A stretch of DNA of 64,000 nt from CBDCVN01 sp965223045 (GCA_965223045.1 CBDCVN010000013.1:1922001-1986000), one strand, 5' to 3'; counted from the first letter of the stretch, positions 36,573 to 44,407 are shown. The notes: generated by a model from the letters alone, not told the origin. Program-made: numbers and translations.

Positions 36573-37481
36573 TTATACATAAATGTTACTTTCTTGTGCT
36601 TCAAGTGCTAAGGCGATATTTGTTGCTAGTCTAACATTTTCTTTGAGCAAGCGCACGTTAGCTTCTAAGCTACTTCCTTTTGAAAGCTCTGCTAAACGTG
36701 CTAGCAGATAAGGTGTTATTCTATTACCAGTTATCTTTTTTTCATCAGCTTCTCTTTGTGCTTGCTCTAACCAAAGTTCTATATCCATAGAGTCTAAACC
36801 TTTTGAAACAGGTTTTGCCACCAATAAAGCACTTTGATCTAGTTTACAATGTTTTCTAAAACATTGTGCAATCTCTTCAGGGCTATTAAGTTGTGCTGCT
36901 ACAGAATAAGTTGTTTCAGATATGTAAAACCCTGCTAGCTTATTTGTTTGATAACCAATTAGGGGTACCCCCAAACTTTCTAGACGTTCTTTAGTAGAAT
37001 TTACATCCAAAATAGATTTTACCCCTGCACAAACCACCACTATAGGATAGCGTGATAGTGCTATTAAATCAGCGGACTGGTCAGCAGGGTTCTTATGAAC
37101 ACCACCAATGCCACCAGTGGCAAAAACCTTGATGCCTGTTAAAGCTGCTATCTGGCAGGTAACAGCAACAGTAGTGCCAGCATCTTGTTTTTGGGTAACT
37201 AAGGCACTCAAGTTCCATAAAGAAGCCTTTCCTGCTTTAGCGTTAGCTAACTGTTTCAGCTCAGGATCGTTTAGTCCTACTACTATCTGACCTGAAATAA
37301 TTCCAATGGTTGCAGCTACAGCACCAGTTTGATAAATAAGCTTTTCTAAGTTTTTAGCAACTTCCAAGTTTTTAGGTTTTGGTAAACCATGAGTAATAAC
37401 TGCAGACTCGAGCGCAACCACTGCTTCATCATTATCTATTGCCCTTTGGACTATAGGATTAACACGAATTAGCTCAAGCAC
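36573..37481 (-). CDS. psuG: pseudouridine-5'-phosphate glycosidase
   Basis: A 302-residue enzyme splitting pseudouridine 5'-phosphate into uracil and ribose 5-phosphate. Family motifs are VVALESAVITHGLPKPKNLE, VAATIGIISGQIVVGLNDPE, FATGGIGGVHKNPADQSADL and GVPLIGYQTNKLAGFY. The length is standard. The GTG start has no ribosome site; TATTAT lies eight bases before it, which suggests a leaderless transcript. The pseudouridine kinase psuK is not nearby. The neighbour cysC is about 50 bp upstream on the same strand. Confidence 0.93.
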   Translation of the reverse strand: MLELIRVNPIVQRAIDNDEAVVALESAVITHGLPKPKNLEVAKNLEKLIYQTGAVAATIGIISGQIVVGLNDPELKQLANAKAGKASLWNLSALVTQKQDAGTTVAVTCQIAALTGIKVFATGGIGGVHKNPADQSADLIALSRYPIVVVCAGVKSILDVNSTKERLESLGVPLIGYQTNKLAGFYISETTYSVAAQLNSPEEIAQCFRKHCKLDQSALLVAKPVSKGLDSMDIELWLEQAQREADEKKITGNRITPYLLARLAELSKGSSLEANVRLLKENVRLATNIALALEAQESNIYV

Positions 37482-37489
37482 TAAATTTT

Positions 37490-37495
37490 ATAATA
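37490..37495 (-). promoter_or_regulatory. -10 box of a probable leaderless psuG
   Basis: Read on the minus strand, TATTAT ends eight bases before the GTG of psuG, and no Shine-Dalgarno sequence is present. This implies its own promoter between cysC and psuG. Confidence 0.35.
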
Positions 37496-37512
37496 GCCTA
37501 AATATTAGGCAT

Positions 37513-37544
37513 TTAGATATAATTGCTTTTAGATATAATTGCTT
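37513..37544. repeat. 16-bp tandem duplication at the cysC stop codon
   Basis: ttagatataattgctt occurs twice in direct succession. The second copy begins with the complement of the cysC stop codon, so the duplication neither changes nor extends the protein. It may be a replication slip. Confidence 0.6.
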
Positions 37545-38056
37545 TCCTTAAGTGCATTCATAATCTTATCAACGCTTTGTTCTAGGGTTTCTTTGTCAGT
37601 TTCGCAAATAACTTCAGGATTAAGAGGTTCTTCATAAGGGTCGTCAATGCCAGTAAAGCCTTTTATTTCACCAGCTCGAGCCTTAGCATAAAGCCCTTTA
37701 ACATCTCTCTTTTCACATACCTCCAAAGGGGCTTTAGTATAAACTTCCATAAAATTCCTAGTCATATCACGCACTTCTACACGTATATTTCTATAGGGAC
37801 TAATTGCAGCAGTAATAGCAATGATTCCATTACGGCTTAAAAGGTTAGCCACAAACCCTATACGACGCACATTAATATCCCTATCTTCCTTACTGAAGCC
37901 TAAACCTCTAGATAGGTTTTGTCGCACTATGTCGCCATCTAAAATTTCTACCTTACGATTTATGGCCTTTAATCGCCTTTGCGTTTCTCTTGCTATTGTT
38001 GTCTTGCCTGAACCACTTAAACCAGTAAACCATAAAGTTACACCATCTTTTTCCAT
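37529..38056 (-). CDS. cysC: adenylylsulfate (APS) kinase
   Basis: A 175-residue enzyme phosphorylating adenylylsulfate to PAPS in sulfate assimilation. The Walker A loop GLSGSGKTT is at residues 12-20. APS-binding and lid motifs follow: EILDGDIVRQNLSRGLGFSK, DRDINVRRIGFVANLL, FMEVYTKAPLEVCEKRDVKG and GFTGIDDPYEEPLNPEV. The length fits a stand-alone CysC. A ribosome site (ggagag) precedes the ATG. No sulfurylase or other cys gene is nearby, so it may also serve surface sulfation; this is open. Confidence 0.95.
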   Translation of the reverse strand: MEKDGVTLWFTGLSGSGKTTIARETQRRLKAINRKVEILDGDIVRQNLSRGLGFSKEDRDINVRRIGFVANLLSRNGIIAITAAISPYRNIRVEVRDMTRNFMEVYTKAPLEVCEKRDVKGLYAKARAGEIKGFTGIDDPYEEPLNPEVICETDKETLEQSVDKIMNALKESNYI

Positions 38057-38291
38057 AAATACTCTCCGAAATTAATTGAAAACGTTGCTCGCAGCTAGAT
38101 TTATGCTGCTATGAATCTCTATGCTAAAAAGTTTAACGTCAAAAACAAAGTAAACTTTAAATTTTTCCAAGACATTACCCCCTAGAAATCTTTCCACTAA
38201 ACCACCCAGTTGTGCTTGCTCCCATTATTAAGCAAATGATTTCACGCCTAGAAAAATACAAACATCACGCTGCTTCAATATTTTGTGTTCA

Positions 38292-38320
38292 TTAAACTCA
38301 AGAGGTTCATCAATTATAAT
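38292..38320 (+). promoter_or_regulatory. possible promoter in repeat unit 1
   Basis: TTAAAC and TATAAT are separated by 17 bp. The same pair recurs in the second unit. The -10 box is perfect and the -35 box is weak. It is oriented toward exbB. Confidence 0.4.
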
Positions 38321-38411
38321 ACCATAAATGCCTAGCAGTTCTTTTGCAAGGGGAGTTTACTATACATGTAGAAAAATACAAACATCACGCTGCTTCAATA
38401 TTTTGTGTTCA

Positions 38412-38440
38412 TTAAACTCAAGAGATTGATCAATTATAAT
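38412..38440 (+). promoter_or_regulatory. possible promoter in repeat unit 2
   Basis: Same TTAAAC-17-TATAAT arrangement, 158 bp before the exbB start. If both are active, the exb operon has duplicated promoters. Confidence 0.4.
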
Positions 38441-38597
38441 ACCATAAATGCCTAGTAGTTCTTTTGCAAGGGGAGTTTACTATACATATGTCCTAAAGGA
38501 TCTCTCTAATTACCTGCCATCGTGGAGTTGTTCACAGTGGCATAATCCTCGTCTATTTCTCACAAGACTCAGCAACTTTTGGAGGTAGGATAAAGCC

Positions 38598-39323
38598 ATG
38601 TCGTTACTTTTAAGCGGTGGTTTCATTCTTCTTATTATTATTGGGGTGTCTATTTTCGCTCTTTATCTATTTTTAGAGCGCCTCTTTTACCTCTTAAAAG
38701 AACCCACTGATACAGATGTTCTAATGGATGATGTTAATGCAGCTGTAAATGATCGTGATCTTGATGAGGCTTTGACTATATGTTCTGAGCATGGTGGTCC
38801 GGTGGCTCGAGTGCTCGAGTACGCCCTAAGCCGTTTACCATATGGTAGAGCAGCTGTAGAATCTGCTTTTGAAGAAGCTACTTTGGAAGAAGAACAAATA
38901 CTTACTCGTAATATGCGTACTCTAGCAACTATAGCTCAAATAGCACCACTTCTAGGTCTTCTGGGCACTGTTACAGGTATGATTATTGCCTTTGATGAAA
39001 TTTCACAGCAAGGCACGGGTAATCCTGCAGCTTTAGCAAGGGGTATTGGCCAAGCACTTGTAACAACAGCAGCAGGGCTTATCGTAGCAATCCCTGTGCT
39101 AATGGGACACAATTATCTCACAGGACGTGTTGAAAGGGTTCTTACTGAGATAGAGCGTCGTCGTGAAGAGCTTATGGGACGTGTGGTACAAGTTATAGCT
39201 ACTAAACGTAGTGATCCTGAAAGCAGCCAACCTCCTTCTAAACCACAAAATCCAAAATCTAATGAGAGTCCACAAAATCCTTTCCAAGCTGGAGTAAAAT
39301 ATGAAACGTTTGATCCGGCGTAA
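38598..39323 (+). CDS. exbB: MotA/TolQ/ExbB proton channel protein
   Basis: A 241-residue inner-membrane protein. The first helix is GGFILLIIIGVSIFALYLFL. The channel signature lies around 105-185: IAQIAPLLGLLGTVTGMIIA and GIGQALVTTAAGLIVAIPVL. Together with ExbD it converts the proton gradient into movement of a TonB-like protein across the periplasm. A long cytoplasmic part and a Pro/Ser-rich tail end the protein. The last 23 bp overlap exbD, so the pair is coupled. ExbB is preferred to TolQ because of the neighbouring TonB-like gene, but the exact subfamily is unproven. Confidence 0.88.
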   Translation: MSLLLSGGFILLIIIGVSIFALYLFLERLFYLLKEPTDTDVLMDDVNAAVNDRDLDEALTICSEHGGPVARVLEYALSRLPYGRAAVESAFEEATLEEEQILTRNMRTLATIAQIAPLLGLLGTVTGMIIAFDEISQQGTGNPAALARGIGQALVTTAAGLIVAIPVLMGHNYLTGRVERVLTEIERRREELMGRVVQVIATKRSDPESSQPPSKPQNPKSNESPQNPFQAGVKYETFDPA

Positions 39324-39714
39324 TCGCTTGAATGAGCGGATTGTGCTCGAGCTTACTCCTATGGTAGATGTAGTCTTTTTGTTAATTATTTTCTTTATGG
39401 TTACAACTACCTTTATTGATTTTGAATCAGGATTACCTATAGATTTACCCCAAGCCCAGAGTGCTGAGCAGCAAAATTCTAATCTTCCTACAGTAACAGT
39501 AACAGCAGAGCAAGAAGTTTTTGTAGGAAAAACTGCAGTAACACTTGATAATTTAAAAGATACTTTGGTTCAAACCATGAGTGATAGTGATTTAAATATT
39601 GTAATTTTACGTGCTGATGCAGATGTCCCTCATGGTATGACTGTTAAAGTGATGGATGAGATAAAACAATCAGGGGTAAGACGAGTTGCTATAGCAGCTG
39701 CAACAGGTAACTAA
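39301..39714 (+). CDS. exbD: ExbD/TolR biopolymer transport protein
   Basis: A 137-residue protein with a short cytoplasmic N-terminus and one membrane helix containing the key aspartate: ELTPMVDVVFLLIIFFMVTT (Asp about residue 23) used in proton transfer. The periplasmic part has LPIDLPQAQSAE and VILRADADVPHGMTVKVMDE, as in ExbD. It overlaps exbB and is followed 34 bp later by the TonB-like gene with ribosome site gggagc. The three form one operon. Confidence 0.93.
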   Translation: MKRLIRRNRLNERIVLELTPMVDVVFLLIIFFMVTTTFIDFESGLPIDLPQAQSAEQQNSNLPTVTVTAEQEVFVGKTAVTLDNLKDTLVQTMSDSDLNIVILRADADVPHGMTVKVMDEIKQSGVRRVAIAAATGN

Positions 39715-39748
39715 CCACAATTAAATAAAAGGGAGCTATTTTTAAACT

Positions 39749-41977
39749 ATGATAGCCGTACCAACTTTACGTAGACATCCTCAAGATACTGAATCTAGTG
39801 AACGCAGGCGTGCCTTTTTGCTTTCACTGACTCTACATTTAGCGTTACTGTATCTTTTTATTTATTTGCAAAGCTTACCCAAGCCCCTCCCTCCAACAGA
39901 AACTTACTTGGTTATTGATCTTGGTGTGCCTGCTAAAGGTGAAGAGAACTTAGCCGCTACTGTTTCTGAGCCTGCTCCACAAGGCGAGGAGGTCAAAGTT
40001 ACTGACAATGCCATAGGTACACCTCAAAGTTCTACTCCAGCACCTGCAGAAGAAGAAACACCGCAAACTTCACCAGAAATTGCATCTTCATCACCTCCAC
40101 AGACTAATCCAACAACAGAAACAACTAATGCCAGCACTACTGCAACATCTTCACCTCCTACCAGTACACCAGCTAGTTCTAGTGTAGAAGAAACGCCAAA
40201 TGTAAGAGTTGCAACAGCAGTAAGTGTGCCTGCTCCTGAAGTACAAACTTCTATAGCACAGCCCCAAACCGTGCCTACTCCCCAAGTTGAAGCTGCCTTG
40301 ACAGAAACACAAGTGGTACCTACCCCCCAAGTTATAACCTCGGCAGTAGCAACATTAAATGTGCCTACCCCCCAAGCCCAAGCTTCTGTAGCAGAAGCTC
40401 AAGCTGTGCCTACTCCTCAAGCCCAAGCTTCGGTAGCAGAAGCACAGGCTGTGCCTACTCCTCAAGCCCAAGCTTCGGTAGCAGAAGCACAAGCTGTGCC
40501 TACTCCTCAAGCCCAAGCTTCGGTAGCAGAAGCACAAGCTGTGCCTACTCCTCAAGCCCAAGCTTCGGTAGCAGAAGCACAAGCTGTGCCTACTCCTCAA
40601 GCCCAAGCTTCGGTAGCAGAAGCGCAAGCTGTACCTACTCCTCAAGCACAGGCCTCAGTTACTGAGTCTCAAGCTGTTCCTACCCCACAAGTAAATGCTT
40701 CAGTAGCAACGGCTCAGGCTGCACCAGCTCCACAAGTTAATGTCTCTGTAGCAACAACCCAAGCTGTGCCTACCCCACAAGTAAATGCCTCTGTAACAAC
40801 TGCTCAAGCTGTGCCATCACCACAAGTACAAGTTGCTGTAAGTGCACCTCAGACAGCTAGTCAAAGCACAGGAGAATCTACTGGGCAAGATACTGAAGCA
40901 ACTACTGGTAACCCAAATGCCCAAGTTGGCCCAAACAGCCCAGCGACAGCACTTGATAATAATAGAAATACTACAGGATCAAGCCAAGGCAGAAATGATT
41001 CCGGCGATTCTAATGCTAGACAATCTGATGGTCCTGAGGGAGGCGACGGACCTACTCCACGTCAAACAGCAGCAGCAGATAATCCCAGTACTGATAATAG
41101 AGGTGCAGCAGCACAGCCTAATGGTTCTAATAGGCCTACCGGCGCTCCTAGGCCTCCTGCTGAACCTTTTAGGGAAAGGCTCGAGCGCCCTCTTGCTGTA
41201 ATGATTGATAATGTAGGTGGCTACCCACAACGTGGCTTTAAGGAAGCTTCTGTTATTTATGAAATGCCTGTTGAAGGTGGCTTTACTCGTTTAATGATGG
41301 TTTTTGATAGAAGTAATCCTAGCAGCATAGGGCCTATTCGTAGTGCTCGAGACTACTTTCACACTTTATCTGAAGGTCTAGGTGGCATCCTAGTCCACGA
41401 TGGGGGATCACCAGCAGCATTACAACAGATTGCAACTAGCAACACGCCAACCTTTAATGCTTACTCAAGTGGTGAGCTTTTCTCCCGTGACTCTTCTCGT
41501 AGTGCTCCTTATAATCTTTATAGTACAGGTACAAAATTACGCAGTGCTATAAACCGACTTAGCTTAAACAGTTCACGCATGCTCTCAGGTACAATTTACC
41601 GCCCTGCTGAAGACTTACCAGCAGCTACTCAAGAAACCCTATACTCTACTGGAGCTTATAAGAGTGGCTTTAGGTATATACCTGACCTCAATCTTTATCA
41701 GTGGCAACGTAATGGCTCAAATGCCAAAGATGCCTATAATGAATCTGTTTTGGTTGATGCTGTTGTTGTAGCTAAAACGTCAGTTCAGAAAATCCCCGGT
41801 GATAATGCAGGACGCCTCTATGTTTCACTCAGCGGTGGTAGTGCCACCTTGTATATACATGGCAAAGAAGTCCAAGGCCGCTGGTCACGTAAAAATGGCT
41901 TTAGTTTTTCTGATAGTAGTGGTAAGAAAATAGACTTAACCCCTTTTAAACATTGGGTGATTTTTACATCATCTTAG
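39749..41977 (+). CDS. TonB-like anchored protein fused to DUF3048 (YerB-like) domain
   Basis: A 742-residue protein. The N-terminus has the TonB layout: charged residues, one helix FLLSLTLHLALLYLFIYLQS and then a long Pro/Ala/Glu-rich part. Residues 160-369 are fourteen 15-residue repeats of type AVPTPQAQASVAEAQ. A Gly/Asn/Pro-rich stretch leads to the DUF3048 domain near 470-740: LAVMIDNVGGYPQRGFKEAS, VIYEMPVEGGFTRLMMVFDR, GPIRSARDYFHTLSEGLGGI and LVHDGGSPAAL. There is no TonB C-terminal domain. In an exbB-exbD operon, the force may act on a DUF3048 domain in the periplasm. DUF3048 function is not known. Confidence 0.82.
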   Translation: MIAVPTLRRHPQDTESSERRRAFLLSLTLHLALLYLFIYLQSLPKPLPPTETYLVIDLGVPAKGEENLAATVSEPAPQGEEVKVTDNAIGTPQSSTPAPAEEETPQTSPEIASSSPPQTNPTTETTNASTTATSSPPTSTPASSSVEETPNVRVATAVSVPAPEVQTSIAQPQTVPTPQVEAALTETQVVPTPQVITSAVATLNVPTPQAQASVAEAQAVPTPQAQASVAEAQAVPTPQAQASVAEAQAVPTPQAQASVAEAQAVPTPQAQASVAEAQAVPTPQAQASVAEAQAVPTPQAQASVTESQAVPTPQVNASVATAQAAPAPQVNVSVATTQAVPTPQVNASVTTAQAVPSPQVQVAVSAPQTASQSTGESTGQDTEATTGNPNAQVGPNSPATALDNNRNTTGSSQGRNDSGDSNARQSDGPEGGDGPTPRQTAAADNPSTDNRGAAAQPNGSNRPTGAPRPPAEPFRERLERPLAVMIDNVGGYPQRGFKEASVIYEMPVEGGFTRLMMVFDRSNPSSIGPIRSARDYFHTLSEGLGGILVHDGGSPAALQQIATSNTPTFNAYSSGELFSRDSSRSAPYNLYSTGTKLRSAINRLSLNSSRMLSGTIYRPAEDLPAATQETLYSTGAYKSGFRYIPDLNLYQWQRNGSNAKDAYNESVLVDAVVVAKTSVQKIPGDNAGRLYVSLSGGSATLYIHGKEVQGRWSRKNGFSFSDSSGKKIDLTPFKHWVIFTSS
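40226..40855 (+). repeat. fourteen in-register 45-bp coding repeats
   Basis: Fourteen units of exactly 45 bp with no indels. Units 4 to 9 are almost identical; the flanking ones are diverged, as expected when expansion happens in the middle. They code the VPTPQxxASV spacer of the TonB-like protein, so length can change by 15 residues without frameshift. Confidence 0.85.
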
Positions 41978-41985
41978 TCAAGATA

Positions 41986-42004
41986 CCACCACCTGAGGTG
42001 GTGG
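41986..42004. terminator. strong hairpin after the DUF3048 fusion gene
   Basis: CCACCACC-TGA-GGTGGTGG forms a perfect eight-bp GC stem nine bases past the stop, followed by cttgttt. A second stem (acccctataaggggt, 42017-42031) and a third (gcccc/ggggc type, near 42056-42075) follow. They could terminate the exb operon. Hairpins of this sort with cttgttt also occur at IS200/IS605 ends, so a relic is possible. Confidence 0.45.
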
Positions 42005-42204
42005 CTTGTTTACGTTACCCCTATAAGGGGTGAAAAAACGATGCATCTTGGAATGGCTGGGCTTATCCCCCGCCATAGGCAGGGGCTTTAGAAAACATAG
42101 TAACTATAGTGTGCCAGAAAAGTCTTTTCTCAGATCAAAAATCCCCCCTAGACCCTCTTACATAATTAATGAATAAAAGCACTTGTCATAAAACACATGT
42201 TGTA

Positions 42205-42349
42205 GGGGTTCAAAATTTTGAACCCCACAACTAATGCCTAAAAAGCCCCAGCAGGGATTTCAAGGACTTGAAATGCACTCAATTTCTTCCAAATTCTTGG
42301 ATGAACCAAGAATTCTAGGGTATTACAAATATCTTAATAAGATATTTGT
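42205..42349 (+). promoter_or_regulatory. four consecutive hairpins upstream of an unknown gene
   Basis: Four inverted repeats follow each other: a perfect 22-bp palindrome at 42205-42226 (ggggttcaaaa arm), atttcaag-ga-cttgaaat at 42257-42274, aattcttgg-atgaa-ccaagaatt at 42292-42314, and acaaatatctt-aat-aagatatttgt at 42325-42349. They end 45 bp before the next ATG. They may form a structured leader RNA or a row of protein sites. Confidence 0.55.
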
Positions 42350-42394
42350 TAATGTTCCAGTGCTAATATCCAACTTTATAGGAGGATCCTAGTA

Positions 42395-42793
42395 ATGATG
42401 GTAGATACCAACTCCCCCCCAACCTCTCAAGCCATGCAAGCTTCATCTATTCAACTCGTTCTTACCTCAGCTAGCTCTAGTGTAGCCGAAGTAACAAAGG
42501 AGTTTATTGCTGATCTTTTTTACTCTATAAAACAAAGTAACCTTTTTTGGATTGAACCACGTGTTACTATTACCTCTGCTAAAAATGTGAACCTTGAATG
42601 GTGGCAAAATGGAAAATTTCTTGCACTAAGCATAAATTCTAATGGAGATATACAATTTGTTAAAGCACATGGATCAAAAAGCCCTAATAAAAAGTGGGAG
42701 TCAGAAACTCTCCAAGAATTAGAAACAGGTCAACAACCATCTACGGAAAAATTAGTAAGTATATGGAAATGGTTGGTTGCCAATAGCTTCTAA
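42395..42793 (+). CDS. uncharacterised 132-residue protein
   Basis: Not recognised. A strong ribosome site (aggagg) precedes tandem ATG codons. The sequence is soluble and polar; ELEWWQNGK-like and WKWLVANSF segments give conserved-looking tryptophans. No cysteine, signal or membrane segment. It stands alone, behind a cluster of hairpins and before a convergent gene. Toward its right the nuclease-rich region begins, so it may be accessory. Function unknown. Confidence 0.6.
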   Translation: MMVDTNSPPTSQAMQASSIQLVLTSASSSVAEVTKEFIADLFYSIKQSNLFWIEPRVTITSAKNVNLEWWQNGKFLALSINSNGDIQFVKAHGSKSPNKKWESETLQELETGQQPSTEKLVSIWKWLVANSF

Positions 42794-42844
42794 AAAACAC
42801 CTTTAACACCAAGCTTTTACACCTACTTCTAGCCTACTCAAAAT

Positions 42845-43489
42845 TCAAATAATTAGCCTAGAGGCTGCTACCAATAATGAAATAAAATCTGACTTATCAG
42901 ATAACTCGTCTCCTAGTCTATTAATCTTTTGCCTAAAGGTTAGGCTCGAGTCTAAAATGCGTTTTTGCTTTGTTTCATTGGCAATGTATTTTTTTACTAG
43001 GTTCTTAAACTCTTTTTCCCCATCTTCTACATTATCTATTATTATTTCAAGTAGTCCTAAAGGTTTCATTTTTAATATTTCTCTGTTAATTCCGTACTCT
43101 ACATGATGACCAATTCGTTTTATAGCTTCTTCTAGTTCACGTTTTTGCACAGGGTCCTCTAGACCTACTTCTATATAACCATTTTGGAATTCTGGCTTTT
43201 TCATTTCTTCAATAAGAGCTTGGATGATGCCAGCCACCACTTCTTTGTGATTGGGTTGAGCATATTTAAGCGAAGCCTCCATTTTTAAGGATTTAATTCT
43301 CGTCTCGCTTATGCGCAAAACATTACCAACATGATAATTAGACATGCCACGAATGTCTTCAGAATAAGACAAGAGGTGGAAAATTAAAACATCTATATCT
43401 CGCTTTGACATAGACCCAAAGCCATTATCAAGATAGCGCTCTAAGAATTTTTCTGCAAAAAACTTTTTTTGATCATTAGTGAGCTTCAT
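42845..43489 (-). CDS. uncharacterised protein with HTH-like region, probable partner of a CopG-type antitoxin
   Basis: About 214 residues from ATG at 43489; the frame is open to 43522. A helix-turn-helix-like segment appears near residues 45-75 (YHVGNVLRISETRIKSLKME), followed by a charged helical body. Not recognised as a known family. Eight bases before its ATG ends a short frame whose last residues, HLPTPRKRTMYSS then LCIAEMLK, match the CopG-type antitoxin at 54274. This suggests an ancestral operon of antitoxin followed by this gene, later split by an insertion. A toxin-like or accessory role is inferred from this alone. Confidence 0.55.
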   Translation of the reverse strand: MKLTNDQKKFFAEKFLERYLDNGFGSMSKRDIDVLIFHLLSYSEDIRGMSNYHVGNVLRISETRIKSLKMEASLKYAQPNHKEVVAGIIQALIEEMKKPEFQNGYIEVGLEDPVQKRELEEAIKRIGHHVEYGINREILKMKPLGLLEIIIDNVEDGEKEFKNLVKKYIANETKQKRILDSSLTFRQKINRLGDELSDKSDFISLLVAASRLII

Positions 43490-43524
43490 ATATACTTTTA
43501 TTTTAGCATCTCTGCTATACATAG

Positions 43525-43576
43525 TGAGCTATACATAGTTCTTTTACGAGGTGTTGGCAAATGACTAGATCGCTCA
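43525..43576. repeat. left 52-bp direct repeat, 3' part of a split antitoxin gene
   Basis: tgagctatacatagttcttt... is found again at 54110-54161 in the same direction with two mismatches. On the minus strand both copies read SHLPTPRKRTMYSS. This left copy continues into LCIAEMLK and a stop at 43498. The two copies flank about 10.5 kb. Confidence 0.7.
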
Positions 43577-43598
43577 GTAGTTTTTTTAGTGAACCTGC

Positions 43599-43604
43599 TA
43601 CAAT
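43599..43604 (+). promoter_or_regulatory. -10 box of leaderless Rpn genes
   Basis: TACAAT is followed by five bases (gttct) and the GTG of the nuclease gene. The same box and spacing recur before copies 2 to 7 (47169, 48295, 49409, 50524, 51730 and 52821; in copies 2 and 6 it reads TACAGT). No ribosome site is present in any copy. Confidence 0.5.
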
Positions 43605-43609
43605 GTTCT

Positions 43610-44407
43610 GTGGCTAAAACCAAAAAGGAACACAAAACTGATAACCCACTAAAGCGCCTATTTATGTCCGAAACAAATAGCCTAACCACTTGGCTGCTAG
43701 GCAGGTCAATTCAGAGCATACAGCAAAGAAATATAGAGCTACCAGCTAGCACCTTTCGTTCAGATCAAGTATTTGAAGTCACTCTTGCTGACGGTAAGGA
43801 AATAATTCTGCACTGCGAGTTTGAAAGCGGTGCTGACACAAAGGTAATGAGCTGGAGAATGCAAGAGTACATGCATAGACTTGCTAATCGATTCAAGAAG
43901 GACATTTACAGTGTCGTTATTTATCTGAAAGGCAAGGGTAAAAGTGACACAGGCACACACAAAGTAGGTGGTGTGTCATGGCAATACAGAGTAATCCATT
44001 TATGGAATACAAAAGCTAGAAAGTTGCTAGATACACAAAACCCTGCACTAGTGTCATTAGTAGGCTCAGCAAAGCTAGAGGAGCCTGAGAAAGAGCTATT
44101 AGAAGCTATAGACATAATAGTTAGAAAAGCAGATAATAAAGTTAAAAGAGAGCTACTATCAATACTAGTAGCCTTAATAGAAGATGAAAGGTTGTCAGGA
44201 ATGGCAGAGACTAAAATAGAAAGAGATTTTTTCTTAGACTTAGATACACCTTTTATAAGAAGAGTTAAAGGTAGAGGTAGAGAAGAAGGTAGAGAAGAAG
44301 GACATCTTCAAATAGTAAAACATATGAGGCAAAAAGGTATGGATGTACAGCAAATATCTGAGTTAACAGGCTTAAGTATTGAGGAAGTTAAGCTACTACA
44401 GAACTAA
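43610..44407 (+). CDS. Rpn-family PD-(D/E)XK nuclease, copy 1
   Basis: About 265 residues. The GTG start (MAKTKKEHKTDNPLKRLF) is chosen for its place after a -10 box. The PD-(D/E)XK core is seen in FRSDQVFEVTLADGK, EIILHCEFESGADTKVMSWR and MQEYMHRLANRF, with catalytic Asp and the E-x-E in place of D/E-x-K/Q. The C-terminus ends with REEG twice, HLQIVKHMRQKGMDVQQISE and LTGLSIEEVKLLQN. Rpn proteins promote RecA-independent recombination in E. coli and are linked to phage defence. The 3' end overlaps a convergent DUF3782 gene remnant by 20 bp. It is the most diverged full copy (EVKLL, not EIKLL). Confidence 0.85.
   Translation: MAKTKKEHKTDNPLKRLFMSETNSLTTWLLGRSIQSIQQRNIELPASTFRSDQVFEVTLADGKEIILHCEFESGADTKVMSWRMQEYMHRLANRFKKDIYSVVIYLKGKGKSDTGTHKVGGVSWQYRVIHLWNTKARKLLDTQNPALVSLVGSAKLEEPEKELLEAIDIIVRKADNKVKRELLSILVALIEDERLSGMAETKIERDFFLDLDTPFIRRVKGRGREEGREEGHLQIVKHMRQKGMDVQQISELTGLSIEEVKLLQN

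Larger units (their letters stand above)
38251..38490. repeat. two tandem 120-bp units upstream of exbB
   Basis: The unit gaaaaatacaaacatcacgc... is repeated exactly 120 bp later with only about three differences. Each unit carries a possible promoter (TTAAAC, 17 bp, TATAAT). The rest of the 541-bp gap before exbB holds nothing else recognised. Confidence 0.85.

Noticed and set aside
40226..40855. CRISPR-like array of 45-bp units
   Set aside because: There are no spacers; units are contiguous, coding and in register.
41978..42120. IS200/IS605 right end or omega-RNA region
   Set aside because: Several hairpins resemble such ends, but no TnpA or TnpB frame or remnant was found, so only the hairpins are reported.
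42205..42226. tRNA arm (ggttcaaa)
   Set aside because: The sequence is a perfect palindrome with no acceptor or anticodon stems around it. No tRNA was seen anywhere in the window.
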